From the NCBI GenBank assembly GCA_024711345.1, contig JANJTA010000025.1, positions 1 to 64,000 of the forward strand: a DNA stretch of 64,000 nt, given 5' to 3'. A program made the translations under genes and the position numbers. Positions 8,249 to 18,413 of the stretch are shown one piece after another; within the stretch, counting starts at the first letter, position 1; every line of letters begins with the position of its first letter. Origin of the DNA: Rhodanobacter sp. GTDB taxonomy: Bacteria; Pseudomonadota; Gammaproteobacteria; Xanthomonadales; Rhodanobacteraceae. The notes beneath the pieces were generated by a model. The model did no database searches. It saw only the letters and a program-made list of their open reading frames with translations, and was not told the origin of the DNA.

Positions 8249-9364
8249 ATGTCGCCACCCGAAGCCGCCGCCGCCGACTGGATCGAACGCCCCGATGATC
8301 TGCAGGCGTGGCTGGCCGCGATACCCGCCGACGTCGCTGTCGGCCTCGACACCGAGTTCATGCGTCGCCACACGTTCTATCCGCAACTGGCGCTGCTGCA
8401 GCTGGGCTGGAACGGCCGTCACGCGCTGGTCGACCCGCTCGCGTTCGACATCGGCGCGGCGCTGCAGCCGCGGCTCGGCAGCGACGCGGCGATCACCGTC
8501 ATGCACAGCGCCGGCGAGGATCTGGAAACCCTCGCGCCGCTGCTGCCGGAGGGACCGGGCCAGCTGTTCGACACGCAGCTCGCCGCCGCCTTCGCCGGCA
8601 TGGGCCTGGGCCTCAGCTATCGCGCGCTGGTCGCCGAACTGGCCGGGGTGGAGCTGGACAAGGGCGAGACCCGTTCGGACTGGCTGCAGCGCCCGCTCAC
8701 CGACTCGCAGCGCAACTACGCCGCGCTGGACGTGGTGTACCTGAAAACCATCCACGAACAGCTGGCCGAACGCCTGCAGCGGCGTGACCGCAGCGCCTGG
8801 CACGCCGAGGACTGCGCGCGCCTGAAGCTGCGCGCCAGCCGCCGCGAAGGCGACCCGCAGCCGCAGCGCGCGCTGCGCGGCGCCGCCGACTGGCCGATCG
8901 CGCAGCAGGCCCTGCTGCGCCGCCTGCTGCTGTGGCGCGAACGCAGCGCACGCCGCCTCGACGTGCCGCGCCCGTGGCTGCTCGACGACGCCCTCGCGCT
9001 CAACCTCGCCCAGCAGCCGCCGCGCAACCTCGGCGACCTGGAACAGCGCAGCCGTGGCCAGCGCGCGCTGCGCTCGGCCCAGCGCGGCGAACTGTTCGAG
9101 CTGCTCGCCGTGCCCGTCGGCGACGAGGAAACCGCCGCCACCGCGCGCATCCACGGCCACCCGCAGGGCGAGGCGAAGAAGGCGCTGGCGGCGATGAAGA
9201 CGCTGGTCGACAACCTCGCCGGCGAACTCGACCTGCCGCCCGGCCTGCTGTGCCCGCGCAAGGTGCTGGAGGAGTACGTGGTCACCGCCGAGTGGCCGGA
9301 ATTCCTCGCCGGCTGGCGCCGCGAGGTGCTGCATGAGCGCCTGCCCGGCCTGCTGCCCGGCTGA
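8249..9364 (+). CDS. rnd: Ribonuclease D
   Basis: A 371-aa 3'-5' exoribonuclease that trims tRNA precursors and other small RNAs. DEDD-y exonuclease motifs are all visible: GLDTEF (Asp34, Glu36), the HSAGEDLETL block with its Asp, and NYAALDVVYL with Tyr and Asp. An HRDC domain follows (about 210-290), and the C-terminal region is as in E. coli Rnd. The start ATG at 8249 has AAGGAG at 8238-8243. It is divergent from the SUMF1-like gene and is followed by a tRNA gene. Confidence 0.95.
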   Translation: MSPPEAAAADWIERPDDLQAWLAAIPADVAVGLDTEFMRRHTFYPQLALLQLGWNGRHALVDPLAFDIGAALQPRLGSDAAITVMHSAGEDLETLAPLLPEGPGQLFDTQLAAAFAGMGLGLSYRALVAELAGVELDKGETRSDWLQRPLTDSQRNYAALDVVYLKTIHEQLAERLQRRDRSAWHAEDCARLKLRASRREGDPQPQRALRGAADWPIAQQALLRRLLLWRERSARRLDVPRPWLLDDALALNLAQQPPRNLGDLEQRSRGQRALRSAQRGELFELLAVPVGDEETAATARIHGHPQGEAKKALAAMKTLVDNLAGELDLPPGLLCPRKVLEEYVVTAEWPEFLAGWRREVLHERLPGLLPG

Positions 9365-9425
9365 GTTTTCGTCGGCGGGGTCTTGGCGAACCCCCGCCAC
9401 GCTGCTAACATGCGCCGCTTGCCGT

Positions 9426-9501
<76 letters not shown>

Positions 9502-9512
9502 TTCCATGCATG

Positions 9513-9542
9513 AAAGAGCCTCCGGTCCCCGGAGGCTTTTTT
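9513..9542 (+). terminator. Rho-independent terminator after tRNA-Ala
   Basis: The GCCTCCGG/CCGGAGGC stem with loop TCC is followed by six T. It is flanked by A on the other side, so it could also serve the convergent hydrolase gene ending at 9560. Confidence 0.9.
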
Positions 9543-9559
9543 GTTGCGCCAACGCCGCC

Positions 9560-10498
9560 TCAGCGGCCGTCGAGGACGCCCGCCACTGCGGGGCCGAGCC
9601 CGCGCAGGAACATCTCGACCCGGGTCGTGTAGTCGCCGTCGGTACCCAGCTGCTGGTTGATCTGCTCGTGCGACAGATCCTCGGGCAGCACCTGCGCACG
9701 CGTGCCCAGCGCAACGGCCTTGTCCACGAAGGCCTGCGCCTGCGGGCAGGAGTCCACGCGGCGGCTGGAGCACACCGCCAGCAACGGCGCGGTCGGCGCC
9801 TGCAGCAGCTGCAGCGGCGAGGCGGCGAGCCAGTCGGCGCGGTCGTTGCCGAAGGCGCGGTCGTACAGCCGCAGGTGGCGCGATTGCATGATCTGCACCA
9901 CGTCCAGCGCAGCACTGTCCAGCGCCACCGTCCCCAGCCACGGTTCAGCGCCGCGCTCGCGGGCGATGGACGGCGCGGCGGCCAGCAGCGCGACCAGGTG
10001 CGCGCCGGCGGAATGGCCGACCAGGATGAAGTCGCGGCGGTCGCCGCCCCATTCGGCCGCCCGCCGCTGGGCCAGCGCCAGCGCCTGCGCCACGTCCTGC
10101 GCCTGCTGCAGCGGCGCCGTGTCCGGCAGCAGGCGATAGTTGGTCGAGATCACCACGAAGCCGCGCGGCACCCAGCGCGCCACCTTGTTCTGCACCACGT
10201 TGCGCATGGCCTTGTCGCCGCGGCTCCAGCCGCCGCCGTGCACCAGCAGGATCACTGGCGCGTGCTGCGCGTGGGGCGGCATGTACACGTCGAAACGCTG
10301 GCGCGGGTCGCTGCCGTAGGCCACGTCGCGCAGCACGCGCACGCCGGCCGGCGGTGCCACGTCCGCCGTGTCGGCGGTGGCGTGGCGCTGGCGCCAGCTC
10401 TCGCGCCAGGCGCCCGCCGACGCATCGCGCCACGGCAGCACCGCCGCCAGTACGCACAGGGCGATGGCGACCGCCATCGAGGGTTTCGGTTTCGGCAT
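9560..10498 (-). CDS. Exported alpha/beta hydrolase (esterase/lipase-like)
   Basis: 312 aa with an N-terminal hydrophobic signal (about residues 8-25). It has an HSL/carboxylesterase-type oxyanion motif HGGGW (around residue 88) and a nucleophile elbow GHSAGAH (Ser near 165), with Asp and His candidates in the C-terminal third (His in LSHEQIN). The natural substrate is not evident. I chose the start MPKPKP because the longer open frame upstream (to 10585) adds a non-protein-like Arg/Trp-rich stretch; the next Met, seven codons on, is an alternative. Confidence 0.82.
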   Translation of the reverse strand: MPKPKPSMAVAIALCVLAAVLPWRDASAGAWRESWRQRHATADTADVAPPAGVRVLRDVAYGSDPRQRFDVYMPPHAQHAPVILLVHGGGWSRGDKAMRNVVQNKVARWVPRGFVVISTNYRLLPDTAPLQQAQDVAQALALAQRRAAEWGGDRRDFILVGHSAGAHLVALLAAAPSIARERGAEPWLGTVALDSAALDVVQIMQSRHLRLYDRAFGNDRADWLAASPLQLLQAPTAPLLAVCSSRRVDSCPQAQAFVDKAVALGTRAQVLPEDLSHEQINQQLGTDGDYTTRVEMFLRGLGPAVAGVLDGR

Positions 10499-10590
10499 CA
10501 CGCGTGCTCCATGGCGAACCAGCCGGCGACACCCGCCGCCTGCCCACGTCCACGACCAACGCGGATCATGGCCATCCGTGTACACGCCGG

Positions 10591-10608
10591 AGCCCCGCGG
10601 CCGGGGCT
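10591..10608. terminator. GC-rich hairpin downstream of ppk
   Basis: AGCCCC-GCGGCC-GGGGCT inverted repeat lies 10 bp past the ppk stop, without a T tract. A stabilising 3' hairpin or weak terminator is possible. Confidence 0.4.
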
Positions 10609-10618
10609 GCCCTGCGCT

Positions 10619-12775
10619 TCAGTGCGCGCTGCCGGCCCCCACCCCGCACAGCTTCTCCATCAGCTCGGCCTGCACGTTGCGGACGGGCTCGCCGGCCGCT
10701 GGCGCCAGGCGCAGGTACTCGCCGTCGGGCTGCAGCAGCGAGGCGTTGGTATTGTCCTCGAGGTAGCGCAGCAAGGCGTTGTGGATGCGCTGCTGCAGCT
10801 TCTTGCCCTCGATCGGGAAGGCGGTCTCGACGCGGCGGTCGAGGTTGCGTTCCATCAGGTCGGCGCTGGACAGGTACAACTCGGGGTCGCCGGCGTTGGC
10901 GAACCAGTAGGCGCGGCTGTGCTCCAGGAAGCGGCCGATGATCGAGCGCACCCGGATGTTCTCCGACACGCCTGCCACGCCCGGGCGCAGGCAGCAGATG
11001 CCGCGCACGATCAGCTCCACCTGCACGCCGGCGATGCTGGCCTTGTACAGCGCGCGGATGACCTTCGGCTCGGTCAGCGCATTGACCTTGAGGATGATCT
11101 GCGCCGGCTTGCCCGCCGCCGCGTGCTCCGCCTCGCGCGCGATCAGTTCGAGCAGGGCCTTCTTCAGGGTGAATGGCGCGTGCAGCAGCTTCTTCATGTG
11201 CAGCACCTTGCCCATGCCGGTGAGCTGGCTGAACAGCTTGTGCACGTCCTCGCACAGGGCCTCGTCGGAGGTGAGCAGGCTGTAGTCGGTGTACAGCCGG
11301 GCGTTGCCGGTGTGGTAGTTGCCGGTGCCCAGATGCGCATAGCGCACCAGCTCGCTGCCCTCGCGGCGCTGGATCAGCATCAGCTTGGCGTGCGTCTTGA
11401 TGCCAACCACGCCGTAGATCACCATCGCGCCGGCCTGCTGCAGGCGCGAGGCGAGGCTGAGGTTGGATTCCTCGTCGAAGCGCGCACGCAGTTCGACCAC
11501 CGCGGTCACTTCCTTGCCGGCGCGGGCGGCGTCGACTAGCGCGTCGACGATCTCGGAGTTCGCGTTGGTGCGGTACAGCGTCTGCTTGATCGCCAGCACC
11601 TTCGGGTCGGTCGACGCCTGGCGCAGCAGGTCGACCACCGGCGCGAACGACTCGTACGGGTGCAGCAGGAGCACGTCCTGCTTGCCGACCACCTCGAACA
11701 GGTCCTCGGCGTGCTGCAGCGCCTTGGGCAGCGCCGGCGTGAACGGCGGGTACTGCAGCTTCGGGTAGCTGACGTTGTTGGCGATGCGGAACAGCCGCGC
11801 CAGGTTCACCGGGCCGTTCACCTCGTACAGTTCCGATTCGGCAAGGCCGAACTGCTTGAGCAGGTAATCGGTCAGCTCCTTCGGGCAGTTGTCGGCCACC
11901 TCCAGCCGCACCGCGTCGCCGAAGCGGCGCGAGTACAGTTCGCCGCGCAACGCCAGCGCCAGGTCCTCGACGTCTTCCGGGTCGAGCGTGAGGTCGGCGT
12001 TGCGGGTCAGCCGGAACTGGTAGCAGCCGAGCACGGCCATGCCGGGAAACAGCTCTTCCGCGTGCGCATGGAGGATCGAGGACAGCAGCACGTAGTTGTC
12101 GCCGCCCTCGCAGATCTCCAGCGGCAGGCGGATCAGCCGCGGCAGCACGCGCGGCGCCGGCACGATGGCCAGGCCCGAATCGCGGCCGAACGCGTCCACG
12201 CCGTCCAGCCGCACGATGAAGTTCAGGCTCTTGTTGACCAGCAGCGGGAACGGATGGGTCGGGTCCAGCCCGATCGGCGTGACCAGCGGCGCCACCTCCT
12301 CGCGGAAGTAGCGGCGCACCCACAGCTTCTGCTTGTGCGTCCACTGCGTGCGCCGCACGATGCGGATGCCGTGCGTGGCCAGCTCCGGCAGGATGCGCTC
12401 GTTGAGAATGGCGTATTGCCGCGCGATCTGCCGGTGCGCGACCTCGCTGATCTCGGCCAGCACGCGCTTGGGCGTCATGCCGTCCGGCCCGATCATCTCG
12501 TGGTCCAGCGCGATCTGCCCCTTCAGGCCGGCCACGCGGATCTCGAAGAACTCGTCCATGTTCGCCGAGAAGATCAGCAGGAACTTCAGCCGTTCCAGCA
12601 GCGGCGTGCGCTCGTCCAGCGCCTGGTCCAGCACGCGGATGTTGAACTTCAGCTGCGACAGCTCGCGGTGCAGGTACAGGCGGCTGTCGCCCAGGTCCGG
12701 GCCGGGCGCCGAAGCCGCGCCATCGTTGGCGGCGACGTCGGTCGGCAGGGTTTCGCGAATCAGGCGGCTGGTCAT
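10619..12775 (-). CDS. ppk1: Polyphosphate kinase 1
   Basis: A 718-aa enzyme that reversibly polymerises ATP gamma-phosphate into polyphosphate. The N-terminal domain (LSQLKFNIRVLDQA, FSANMDEFFEIRV), head domain and two PLD-like catalytic domains are in the usual order. The autophosphorylated His is His481 in RYAHLGTGNYH, and the second catalytic His is in GRFLEHSRAYWF. Length fits PPK1. The ATG at 12775 begins MTSRLIRET; further upstream the frame is open but Arg/His/Cys-rich and unlikely. It is divergent from an Fsr-type transporter with 238 bp between. Confidence 0.96.
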   Translation of the reverse strand: MTSRLIRETLPTDVAANDGAASAPGPDLGDSRLYLHRELSQLKFNIRVLDQALDERTPLLERLKFLLIFSANMDEFFEIRVAGLKGQIALDHEMIGPDGMTPKRVLAEISEVAHRQIARQYAILNERILPELATHGIRIVRRTQWTHKQKLWVRRYFREEVAPLVTPIGLDPTHPFPLLVNKSLNFIVRLDGVDAFGRDSGLAIVPAPRVLPRLIRLPLEICEGGDNYVLLSSILHAHAEELFPGMAVLGCYQFRLTRNADLTLDPEDVEDLALALRGELYSRRFGDAVRLEVADNCPKELTDYLLKQFGLAESELYEVNGPVNLARLFRIANNVSYPKLQYPPFTPALPKALQHAEDLFEVVGKQDVLLLHPYESFAPVVDLLRQASTDPKVLAIKQTLYRTNANSEIVDALVDAARAGKEVTAVVELRARFDEESNLSLASRLQQAGAMVIYGVVGIKTHAKLMLIQRREGSELVRYAHLGTGNYHTGNARLYTDYSLLTSDEALCEDVHKLFSQLTGMGKVLHMKKLLHAPFTLKKALLELIAREAEHAAAGKPAQIILKVNALTEPKVIRALYKASIAGVQVELIVRGICCLRPGVAGVSENIRVRSIIGRFLEHSRAYWFANAGDPELYLSSADLMERNLDRRVETAFPIEGKKLQQRIHNALLRYLEDNTNASLLQPDGEYLRLAPAAGEPVRNVQAELMEKLCGVGAGSAH

Positions 12776-13013
12776 GCGGTACACCGGGTTCGGCAAGGGC
12801 TGCAACGCCCCATGGTAGCCCGCCAGGAGCGGCGCCGGCCGGGCGTGGCGCCCGCGGGTCAGGCCATGCTCAGCCTGCGGCATTTTCCTTGCCGCGGCAT
12901 GACAGCCGCACCGGCCGAACCGGCGGCACATGCGGGCCCATGGTGGTTTGCCCTATGGTGGCCGCTCCCCGCCGGCCTCCGCGGCCGGACCGCCCCACCG
13001 TCAAGCCCGCCCC

Positions 13014-14264
13014 ATGCAGACCCGCGCCGAGCCCGTTCCGCTGTCCCCTGTTGCCCTCATCCCACCGACGGCTGCCGTACCGGCCGCCGAGCGCACCCAG
13101 TTCGCGGTACTCGGCGGGATCAGCTTCGCGCACATGCTCAACGACATGATCCAGTCGTTGATCCTGGCGATCTATCCGATCCTGAAGAACGACTTCCGGC
13201 TCAGCTTCGTCCAGGTCGGCCTGATCACGCTGACCTTCCAGCTCACCGCCTCGCTGCTGCAGCCGCTGGTAGGCATGGTCACCGACCGTCGGCCGATGCC
13301 GTACTCGCTGCCGGTGGGCATGGGCTTCACCCTGTGCGGCTTGCTGCTGCTCGCCACCGCACCGAATTTCCCGGTGCTGCTGGCCGCCGCGGCGCTGGTC
13401 GGTACCGGCTCGTCGGTGTTCCACCCCGAATCCTCGCGCGTGGCACGGATGGCCTCGGGCGGGCGGCATGGCCTGGCGCAGTCGCTGTTCCAGGTCGGCG
13501 GCAACACCGGCTCGTCGCTGGGACCGCTGCTGGCCGCCTGGATCATCGTGCCGCACGGACGCGGCAGCGTGGCGTGGTTCTCGCTGGCCGCACTGCTGGC
13601 GATCGTGGTGCTGCTGCAGGTGGGGCGCTGGTACGGCCGGCACCACGCGGCGCGCCGCAAGGCCGCAACGGGACGCTTCGAGATCCTCCCGCTGTCGCGC
13701 AACCGGGTCATCGGCGCGCTGGCGGTGCTCGGGCTGCTGATCTTCTCCAAGTATTTCTACCTGGCCAGCCTCAGCAGCTATTACACCTTCTACCTGATCC
13801 ACAAGTTCGGCGTGTCGGTGCAGAGCGCGCAGGTGCACCTGTTCGTGTTCCTGTTCGCGGTGGCCGCCGGCTCGCTGATCGGCGGCCCGGTCGGCGACCG
13901 CATCGGACGCAAGTGGGTGATCTGGGTGTCGATCCTCGGCGTGGCCCCATTCACGCTGCTGTTGCCGCACGTGGGCCTGATGTGGACCGGCGTGCTGACG
14001 GTGCTGATCGGCCTGGTGCTGGCCTCGGCGTTCTCGGCGATCCTGGTCTACGCGCAGGAGCTGATTCCCGGCCGCGTCGGCATGATCTCGGGGCTGTTCT
14101 TCGGCCTGGCGTTCGGCATGGGCGGCATCGGCGCCGCCGTGCTCGGCGGGCTGGCCGACACGCACGGCATCGAGTACGTGTATCGCCTGTGCGCCTATCT
14201 GCCGCTGATGGGATTGATCACGGTGTTTTTGCCGGACATCGAGAAGCGGGTTCACGCCGCGTAG
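13014..14264 (+). CDS. MFS exporter, fosmidomycin-resistance (Fsr) type
   Basis: A 416-aa twelve-helix major facilitator. The N-terminal AHMLNDMIQSL segment, the GMVTDRRP loop between helices 2 and 3, SSVFHPESSR and GDRIGRKW between helices 8 and 9 are hallmarks of the Fsr family. Fsr exports fosmidomycin in E. coli; the natural substrate is unknown. I used ATG 13014, after a proline-rich stretch that reads open but looks untranslated. It is divergent from ppk1. Confidence 0.88.
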   Translation: MQTRAEPVPLSPVALIPPTAAVPAAERTQFAVLGGISFAHMLNDMIQSLILAIYPILKNDFRLSFVQVGLITLTFQLTASLLQPLVGMVTDRRPMPYSLPVGMGFTLCGLLLLATAPNFPVLLAAAALVGTGSSVFHPESSRVARMASGGRHGLAQSLFQVGGNTGSSLGPLLAAWIIVPHGRGSVAWFSLAALLAIVVLLQVGRWYGRHHAARRKAATGRFEILPLSRNRVIGALAVLGLLIFSKYFYLASLSSYYTFYLIHKFGVSVQSAQVHLFVFLFAVAAGSLIGGPVGDRIGRKWVIWVSILGVAPFTLLLPHVGLMWTGVLTVLIGLVLASAFSAILVYAQELIPGRVGMISGLFFGLAFGMGGIGAAVLGGLADTHGIEYVYRLCAYLPLMGLITVFLPDIEKRVHAA

Positions 14265-14294
14265 CTTCGCTTCAGCCTTTTGTTGTTCCAAAGC

Positions 14295-14959
14295 AAGAGC
14301 TTTCGTCCTCCTTCGGAGGCCGAGTCACTTTCTCTTTGCGTGCTCAAAGAGAAAGTAACCAAAGAGAAAGAGCACCCCGCTTGGCGCTTGCCGGGCGTCG
14401 GGCAACTGCTCCCTGCGTTGCCTCAACTCGGGCATCCATGCCCTCGCCTGCCCGGCAAGTCCGTGAGTCGGGGTCGGGCTTTTCGAGCGGGCATCGTGCC
14501 CGCGCGAAAAGGCGTTGCCATCCCTGGCAACGCCCGCTGCGCGGCCTGTCGACCCCGCCTCACCGCCGCGCAAGGGACCCCGGGTAGAGCGGCGGGCCAT
14601 CCTGGCCCGCACTCGGTGATGAAGCTGAAGAGCCAAAGCGGCAGAGCAGCGCTTTGCCGCTTTGCTCTTGATCTGGTTCTTCTGAAGAGTGCGCGCCGGG
14701 AGCGCGCTGCTCTACCCGGGGCCCCTATGGCGCGGCGGGTGGGCGAAGGAAAGGCCCCGCAGGGGTGGCCGGCAGGGATGCCGGCCAGTTCGACGTCAGG
14801 GCAGGAGCCCTGTCGGCGAACCCCCGTAGCCCACCCGCGCACCCGCAGGGCAGGATGCCCGGAGGGCGCGCCATCGGGGTGGCCTTTCTCCTGGGTTACT
14901 TTCTCTTTGGCCACGCAAAGAGAAAGTAACTCGGCTGCCGCAGGCAGACGAAAGCTCTT
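14295..14959. repeat. Large imperfect palindromic element with 84-bp terminal inverted repeats
   Basis: This 665-bp stretch carries no convincing gene. Its ends (14295-14378 and 14876-14959) are inverted copies sharing AGCTTTCGTC, then GCCGAGT, ACTTTCTCTTTGCGTG and CAAAGAGAAAGTAACC. The interior is also symmetric: GACCCCGGGTAGAGC on the left against GCTCTACCCGGGGCC on the right, and a central CCAAAGCGGCAGAGC / GCGCTTTGCCGCTTTG pair near 14630. Nested smaller hairpins include CAGGGATGCCGG. From memory, such stretches recur in Xanthomonadaceae genomes and are often mis-annotated as small proteins. No transposase is present, so it would be a non-autonomous (MITE-like) element. Confidence 0.8.
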
Positions 14960-14993
14960 CGCTCTAAAACTCTTCGCCTTGAATGAAGCAAGA

Positions 14994-15019
14994 GCATCGC
15001 GCACACAGTGCGCTCCTAC
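14994..15019. repeat. Short REP-like hairpin next to murB stop
   Basis: GCATCGCGCAC-ACA-GTGCGC-TCCTAC has the GCATCGC...CTCCTAC ends seen in the longer palindromes elsewhere in the window, but only a single hairpin. It lies 6 bp after the murB stop codon and may act as its 3' hairpin. Confidence 0.6.
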
Positions 15020-15025
15020 AAAAAC

Positions 15026-16075
15026 TCAGTGGGCGTCGATCACCACCGGCTCCGGCTCCAACATGACACCGAACCTGTCGCGCACGCCGTGCATTACCTG
15101 CTGCGCCAGCGCCCACAACTGCGGGCCGGTGGCATGGCCGTGGTTGACCAGTACCAGCGCGTGCCGGTTGGAGATGCCGGCATCGCCTTCGCGCAAACCC
15201 TTGAAACCGGCGGTTTCGATCAGCCATGCGGCAGAAAGCTTGCTGCGGCCATGGGGTTGCGGCCATGCAGGGAGGCCAGGGTGCTCGCGCTGCAACGTGT
15301 CGGCCAGTGCGGCGTCGACGATCGGGTTCTTGAAGAAGCTGCCGGCGTTGCCGATCACCGCCGGGTCCGGCAGCTTGCGCATGCGCAGGCGCATCACCGC
15401 CTCGGCGACGTGGAACGGCGCGGGCCGGTCCACGCCCATCCGCGCCAGCTCTTCGTCGATGCCGGCGTAGTCGGTGCGCAGCGGGCGGCTGCGCGGCAGC
15501 ACGAAGCGCACCGCGGTGACCACGTAGCGGCCAGGCTCGTGCTTGAACAGCGAGTCACGGTAGCCGAACGCGCAGGCGGCGCGGTCCAGCGTCACCACGC
15601 GGCGTTCGCGGGTGTCCCACGCTTCCACGCTCTCGACGAACTCGGCCACCTCGCAGCCGTAGGCGCCGATGTTCTGGATCGGCGCGGCGCCGACGGTGCC
15701 GGGGATCAGGATCAGGTTCTCCAGGCCGGCGTAGCCCTGGCCCAGCGTCCAGCGCACGAAATCGTCCCAGCGCTCGCCGGCGGCCACCGCGATGCGTGCG
15801 CTGTCGCCGCCCTCTTCCACCTGCACGCCGCGGGTAGCCATGGCCAGCACGGTGCCGTCGAAGTCGCCGGTGAACAGCAGGTTGCTGCCTTCGCCCAGCA
15901 CCAGCAGGCCGCTGCTGCGCACGGCGGGGAAGTCCAGCAACTCGGGCAGTTTCGCCGCGTCGCGGATCTCTGCCAGCAACTTCGCGCGCGCGTCCACGCG
16001 CAGCGTGTTGCGCGCGGCGAGCGAGGCGTTTTCGATGAGCGTGTAGCCGCCCATGTCGGTACGTTCAGACGACAT
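15026..16075 (-). CDS. murB: UDP-N-acetylmuramate dehydrogenase MurB
   Basis: A 349-aa FAD enzyme that reduces UDP-GlcNAc-enolpyruvate to UDP-MurNAc in peptidoglycan synthesis. The FAD-binding segment [11 protein letters not shown], the [17 protein letters not shown] block and the catalytic [10 protein letters not shown] serine region are present, and the layout is type I as in E. coli. The start at 16075 has GAGG upstream and overlaps the end of pyrD by 11 bp; a second Met seven codons later (16054) has a weaker upstream context. It is co-directional and overlapping with pyrD, so probably one transcript. Confidence 0.96.
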   Translation of the reverse strand: MSSERTDMGGYTLIENASLAARNTLRVDARAKLLAEIRDAAKLPELLDFPAVRSSGLLVLGEGSNLLFTGDFDGTVLAMATRGVQVEEGGDSARIAVAAGERWDDFVRWTLGQGYAGLENLILIPGTVGAAPIQNIGAYGCEVAEFVESVEAWDTRERRVVTLDRAACAFGYRDSLFKHEPGRYVVTAVRFVLPRSRPLRTDYAGIDEELARMGVDRPAPFHVAEAVMRLRMRKLPDPAVIGNAGSFFKNPIVDAALADTLQREHPGLPAWPQPHGRSKLSAAWLIETAGFKGLREGDAGISNRHALVLVNHGHATGPQLWALAQQVMHGVRDRFGVMLEPEPVVIDAH

Positions 16076-17102
16076 CGGCGGCCTCGTGCTGGCGACGGAT
16101 CTCGTTGACGCATTCGGCGACCAGCGCCGGCCCGCGGTAGATCAGGCCCGAGTACAGCTGCACCAGCGAGGCGCCCAGTTCCATCTTCTCGGCGGCATCG
16201 CTGCCGTCCAGGATGCCGCCCACGCCGATCAGCGGAATGCGCCCCTGCAGCCGCGCGTGCATGCCGGCCAGCACTGCGGTGGAGCGATCGAACAGCGGCT
16301 TGCCGGACAACCCGCCGACCTCGCTGCCGCGCGGGTCGTCGGCCACCGCGGTGTGGTCGATGGTGGTGTTGGTGCAGATCACGCCGTCGATACCGGTGCG
16401 CAGCAGCACCTCGGCGATCGCATCCAGCTCCGTCTCGGACAGGTCCGGCGCAATCTTCAGCAGCATCGGCTTGCGCCGACCGTGCTGCGAACCGAGCCGT
16501 TCCTGCGCTTCGCGCAACACCGCGATGAAGCGGCGCAGCGTGGCCTCCTGCTGCAGGTCGCGCAGGCCCTGGGTGTTCGGCGAGGAGATGTTCACCGTGA
16601 CGTAACTGGCCAGCTCGTACACGCGGGTAAGGCACAGCAGGTAGTCGCTGACCGCCTTCTCGTTCGGCGTGTCCTTGTTCTTGCCGATGTTGATGCCGAG
16701 CACGCCGTGGTAGCTCGACTGCTGCACGTTGCGCACCAGCGCATCGACACCGGCGTTGTTGAAGCCCATGCGGTTGATGATCGCCTGGTGCCGCGGCAGG
16801 CGGAACAGGCGCGGCCGCTCGTTGCCGGGCTGCGGTTTCGGCGTCACCGTGCCGACCTCGATGAAGCCGAAGCCCAGCGTGTCGAGCGCGTCCAGGTGCT
16901 CGGCGTTCTTGTCCAGGCCGGCGGCCAGCCCGACCGGATTCGGGAAGGTGATGCCGAAGGCCTTGGTCGGCAGATCGCCGGGCGGCCTGACCAGTCGGTG
17001 GGCGAAACCGCTGCGCTGGGCCACGCCCAGCGCATACAGGGTGGCGCGGTGGGCGGTCTCGGCGTCGAGCCTGAACAGCAGCGGGCGCAGGATGTCGTAC
17101 AT
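16065..17102 (-). CDS. pyrD: Dihydroorotate dehydrogenase (quinone), class 2
   Basis: A 345-aa membrane-associated FMN enzyme that oxidises dihydroorotate to orotate in pyrimidine synthesis with quinone as acceptor. The N-terminal amphipathic helices ([15 protein letters not shown]) typical of class 2 are present. [24 protein letters not shown] with the catalytic Ser region, and the C-terminal GVGGI and [10 protein letters not shown] phosphate-binding blocks follow. It lies directly upstream of murB on the same strand. Confidence 0.97.
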   Translation of the reverse strand: MYDILRPLLFRLDAETAHRATLYALGVAQRSGFAHRLVRPPGDLPTKAFGITFPNPVGLAAGLDKNAEHLDALDTLGFGFIEVGTVTPKPQPGNERPRLFRLPRHQAIINRMGFNNAGVDALVRNVQQSSYHGVLGINIGKNKDTPNEKAVSDYLLCLTRVYELASYVTVNISSPNTQGLRDLQQEATLRRFIAVLREAQERLGSQHGRRKPMLLKIAPDLSETELDAIAEVLLRTGIDGVICTNTTIDHTAVADDPRGSEVGGLSGKPLFDRSTAVLAGMHARLQGRIPLIGVGGILDGSDAAEKMELGASLVQLYSGLIYRGPALVAECVNEIRRQHEAADVV

Positions 17103-17253
17103 GGGTCAGACCAGTTGGCCCGCGAACGCGCGGGCAGAGTGATCGAAGGGTGCCATACCGCTTCCGCCAACACCCTCGAGCCACCGGCACGGGCGCATGT
17201 GGCGGGTGCCGCGTACGGGCGCGCCGGCGTGTAACCACGGGATCGTGCGCCAC

Positions 17254-18015
<762 letters not shown>

Positions 18016-18022
18016 GCCGGCG

Positions 18023-18325
18023 TCAGTGCCAGCCCGCAAACGCGAAGCCGAACACCAGCACCGCAATCAACAGGAACATGCCCAGCACGCACAGGGCGAG
18101 TTGCACGTAGCCGAGCACCAACCCGGCCACCGCCATGCCATCGCCCTCGGGGCGGTTGTCGAGCGGGCTGCGGCGGATCTCGCCGCGCGCCAGGTGGCCG
18201 CAGATGATCGCCACGATGGCGCCGATGAACGGCAGCACGCACCAGGCCAGAATGCCGAAAACCAGGCTCACCACGGCCAGCGAGCTGGTCGTGGTGCCCG
18301 GACGGTAGGACGGTTGGTAGCTCAT
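18023..18325 (-). CDS. DUF4190 domain membrane protein
   Basis: A 100-aa small membrane protein. A short Ser/Thr-rich N-terminus is followed by two hydrophobic segments (about 16-43 and 64-98) around the conserved loop GHLARGEIRRSP, and GMAVAGLVLGY matches the DUF4190 pattern. Function unknown. It is immediately upstream of the SDR gene on the same strand. Confidence 0.85.
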   Translation of the reverse strand: MSYQPSYRPGTTTSSLAVVSLVFGILAWCVLPFIGAIVAIICGHLARGEIRRSPLDNRPEGDGMAVAGLVLGYVQLALCVLGMFLLIAVLVFGFAFAGWH

Positions 18326-18413
18326 CGGGTCGCTCGCTCAGGCAGGAGATGGATCGGCGCCGTCGTGTACTGCCGGCCACGGGCGGCGAACCGCCCGCGG
18401 CCGGCGCATGCCA

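Noticed and set aside
14295-14959. Possible CRISPR array or insertion sequence
   Set aside because: No regularly spaced direct repeats and no transposase frame; the symmetry is inverted.
14280-15470. 396-codon plus-strand frame through the palindromic element
   Set aside because: Its sequence follows the repeat and then runs antisense to murB; the composition is not protein-like.
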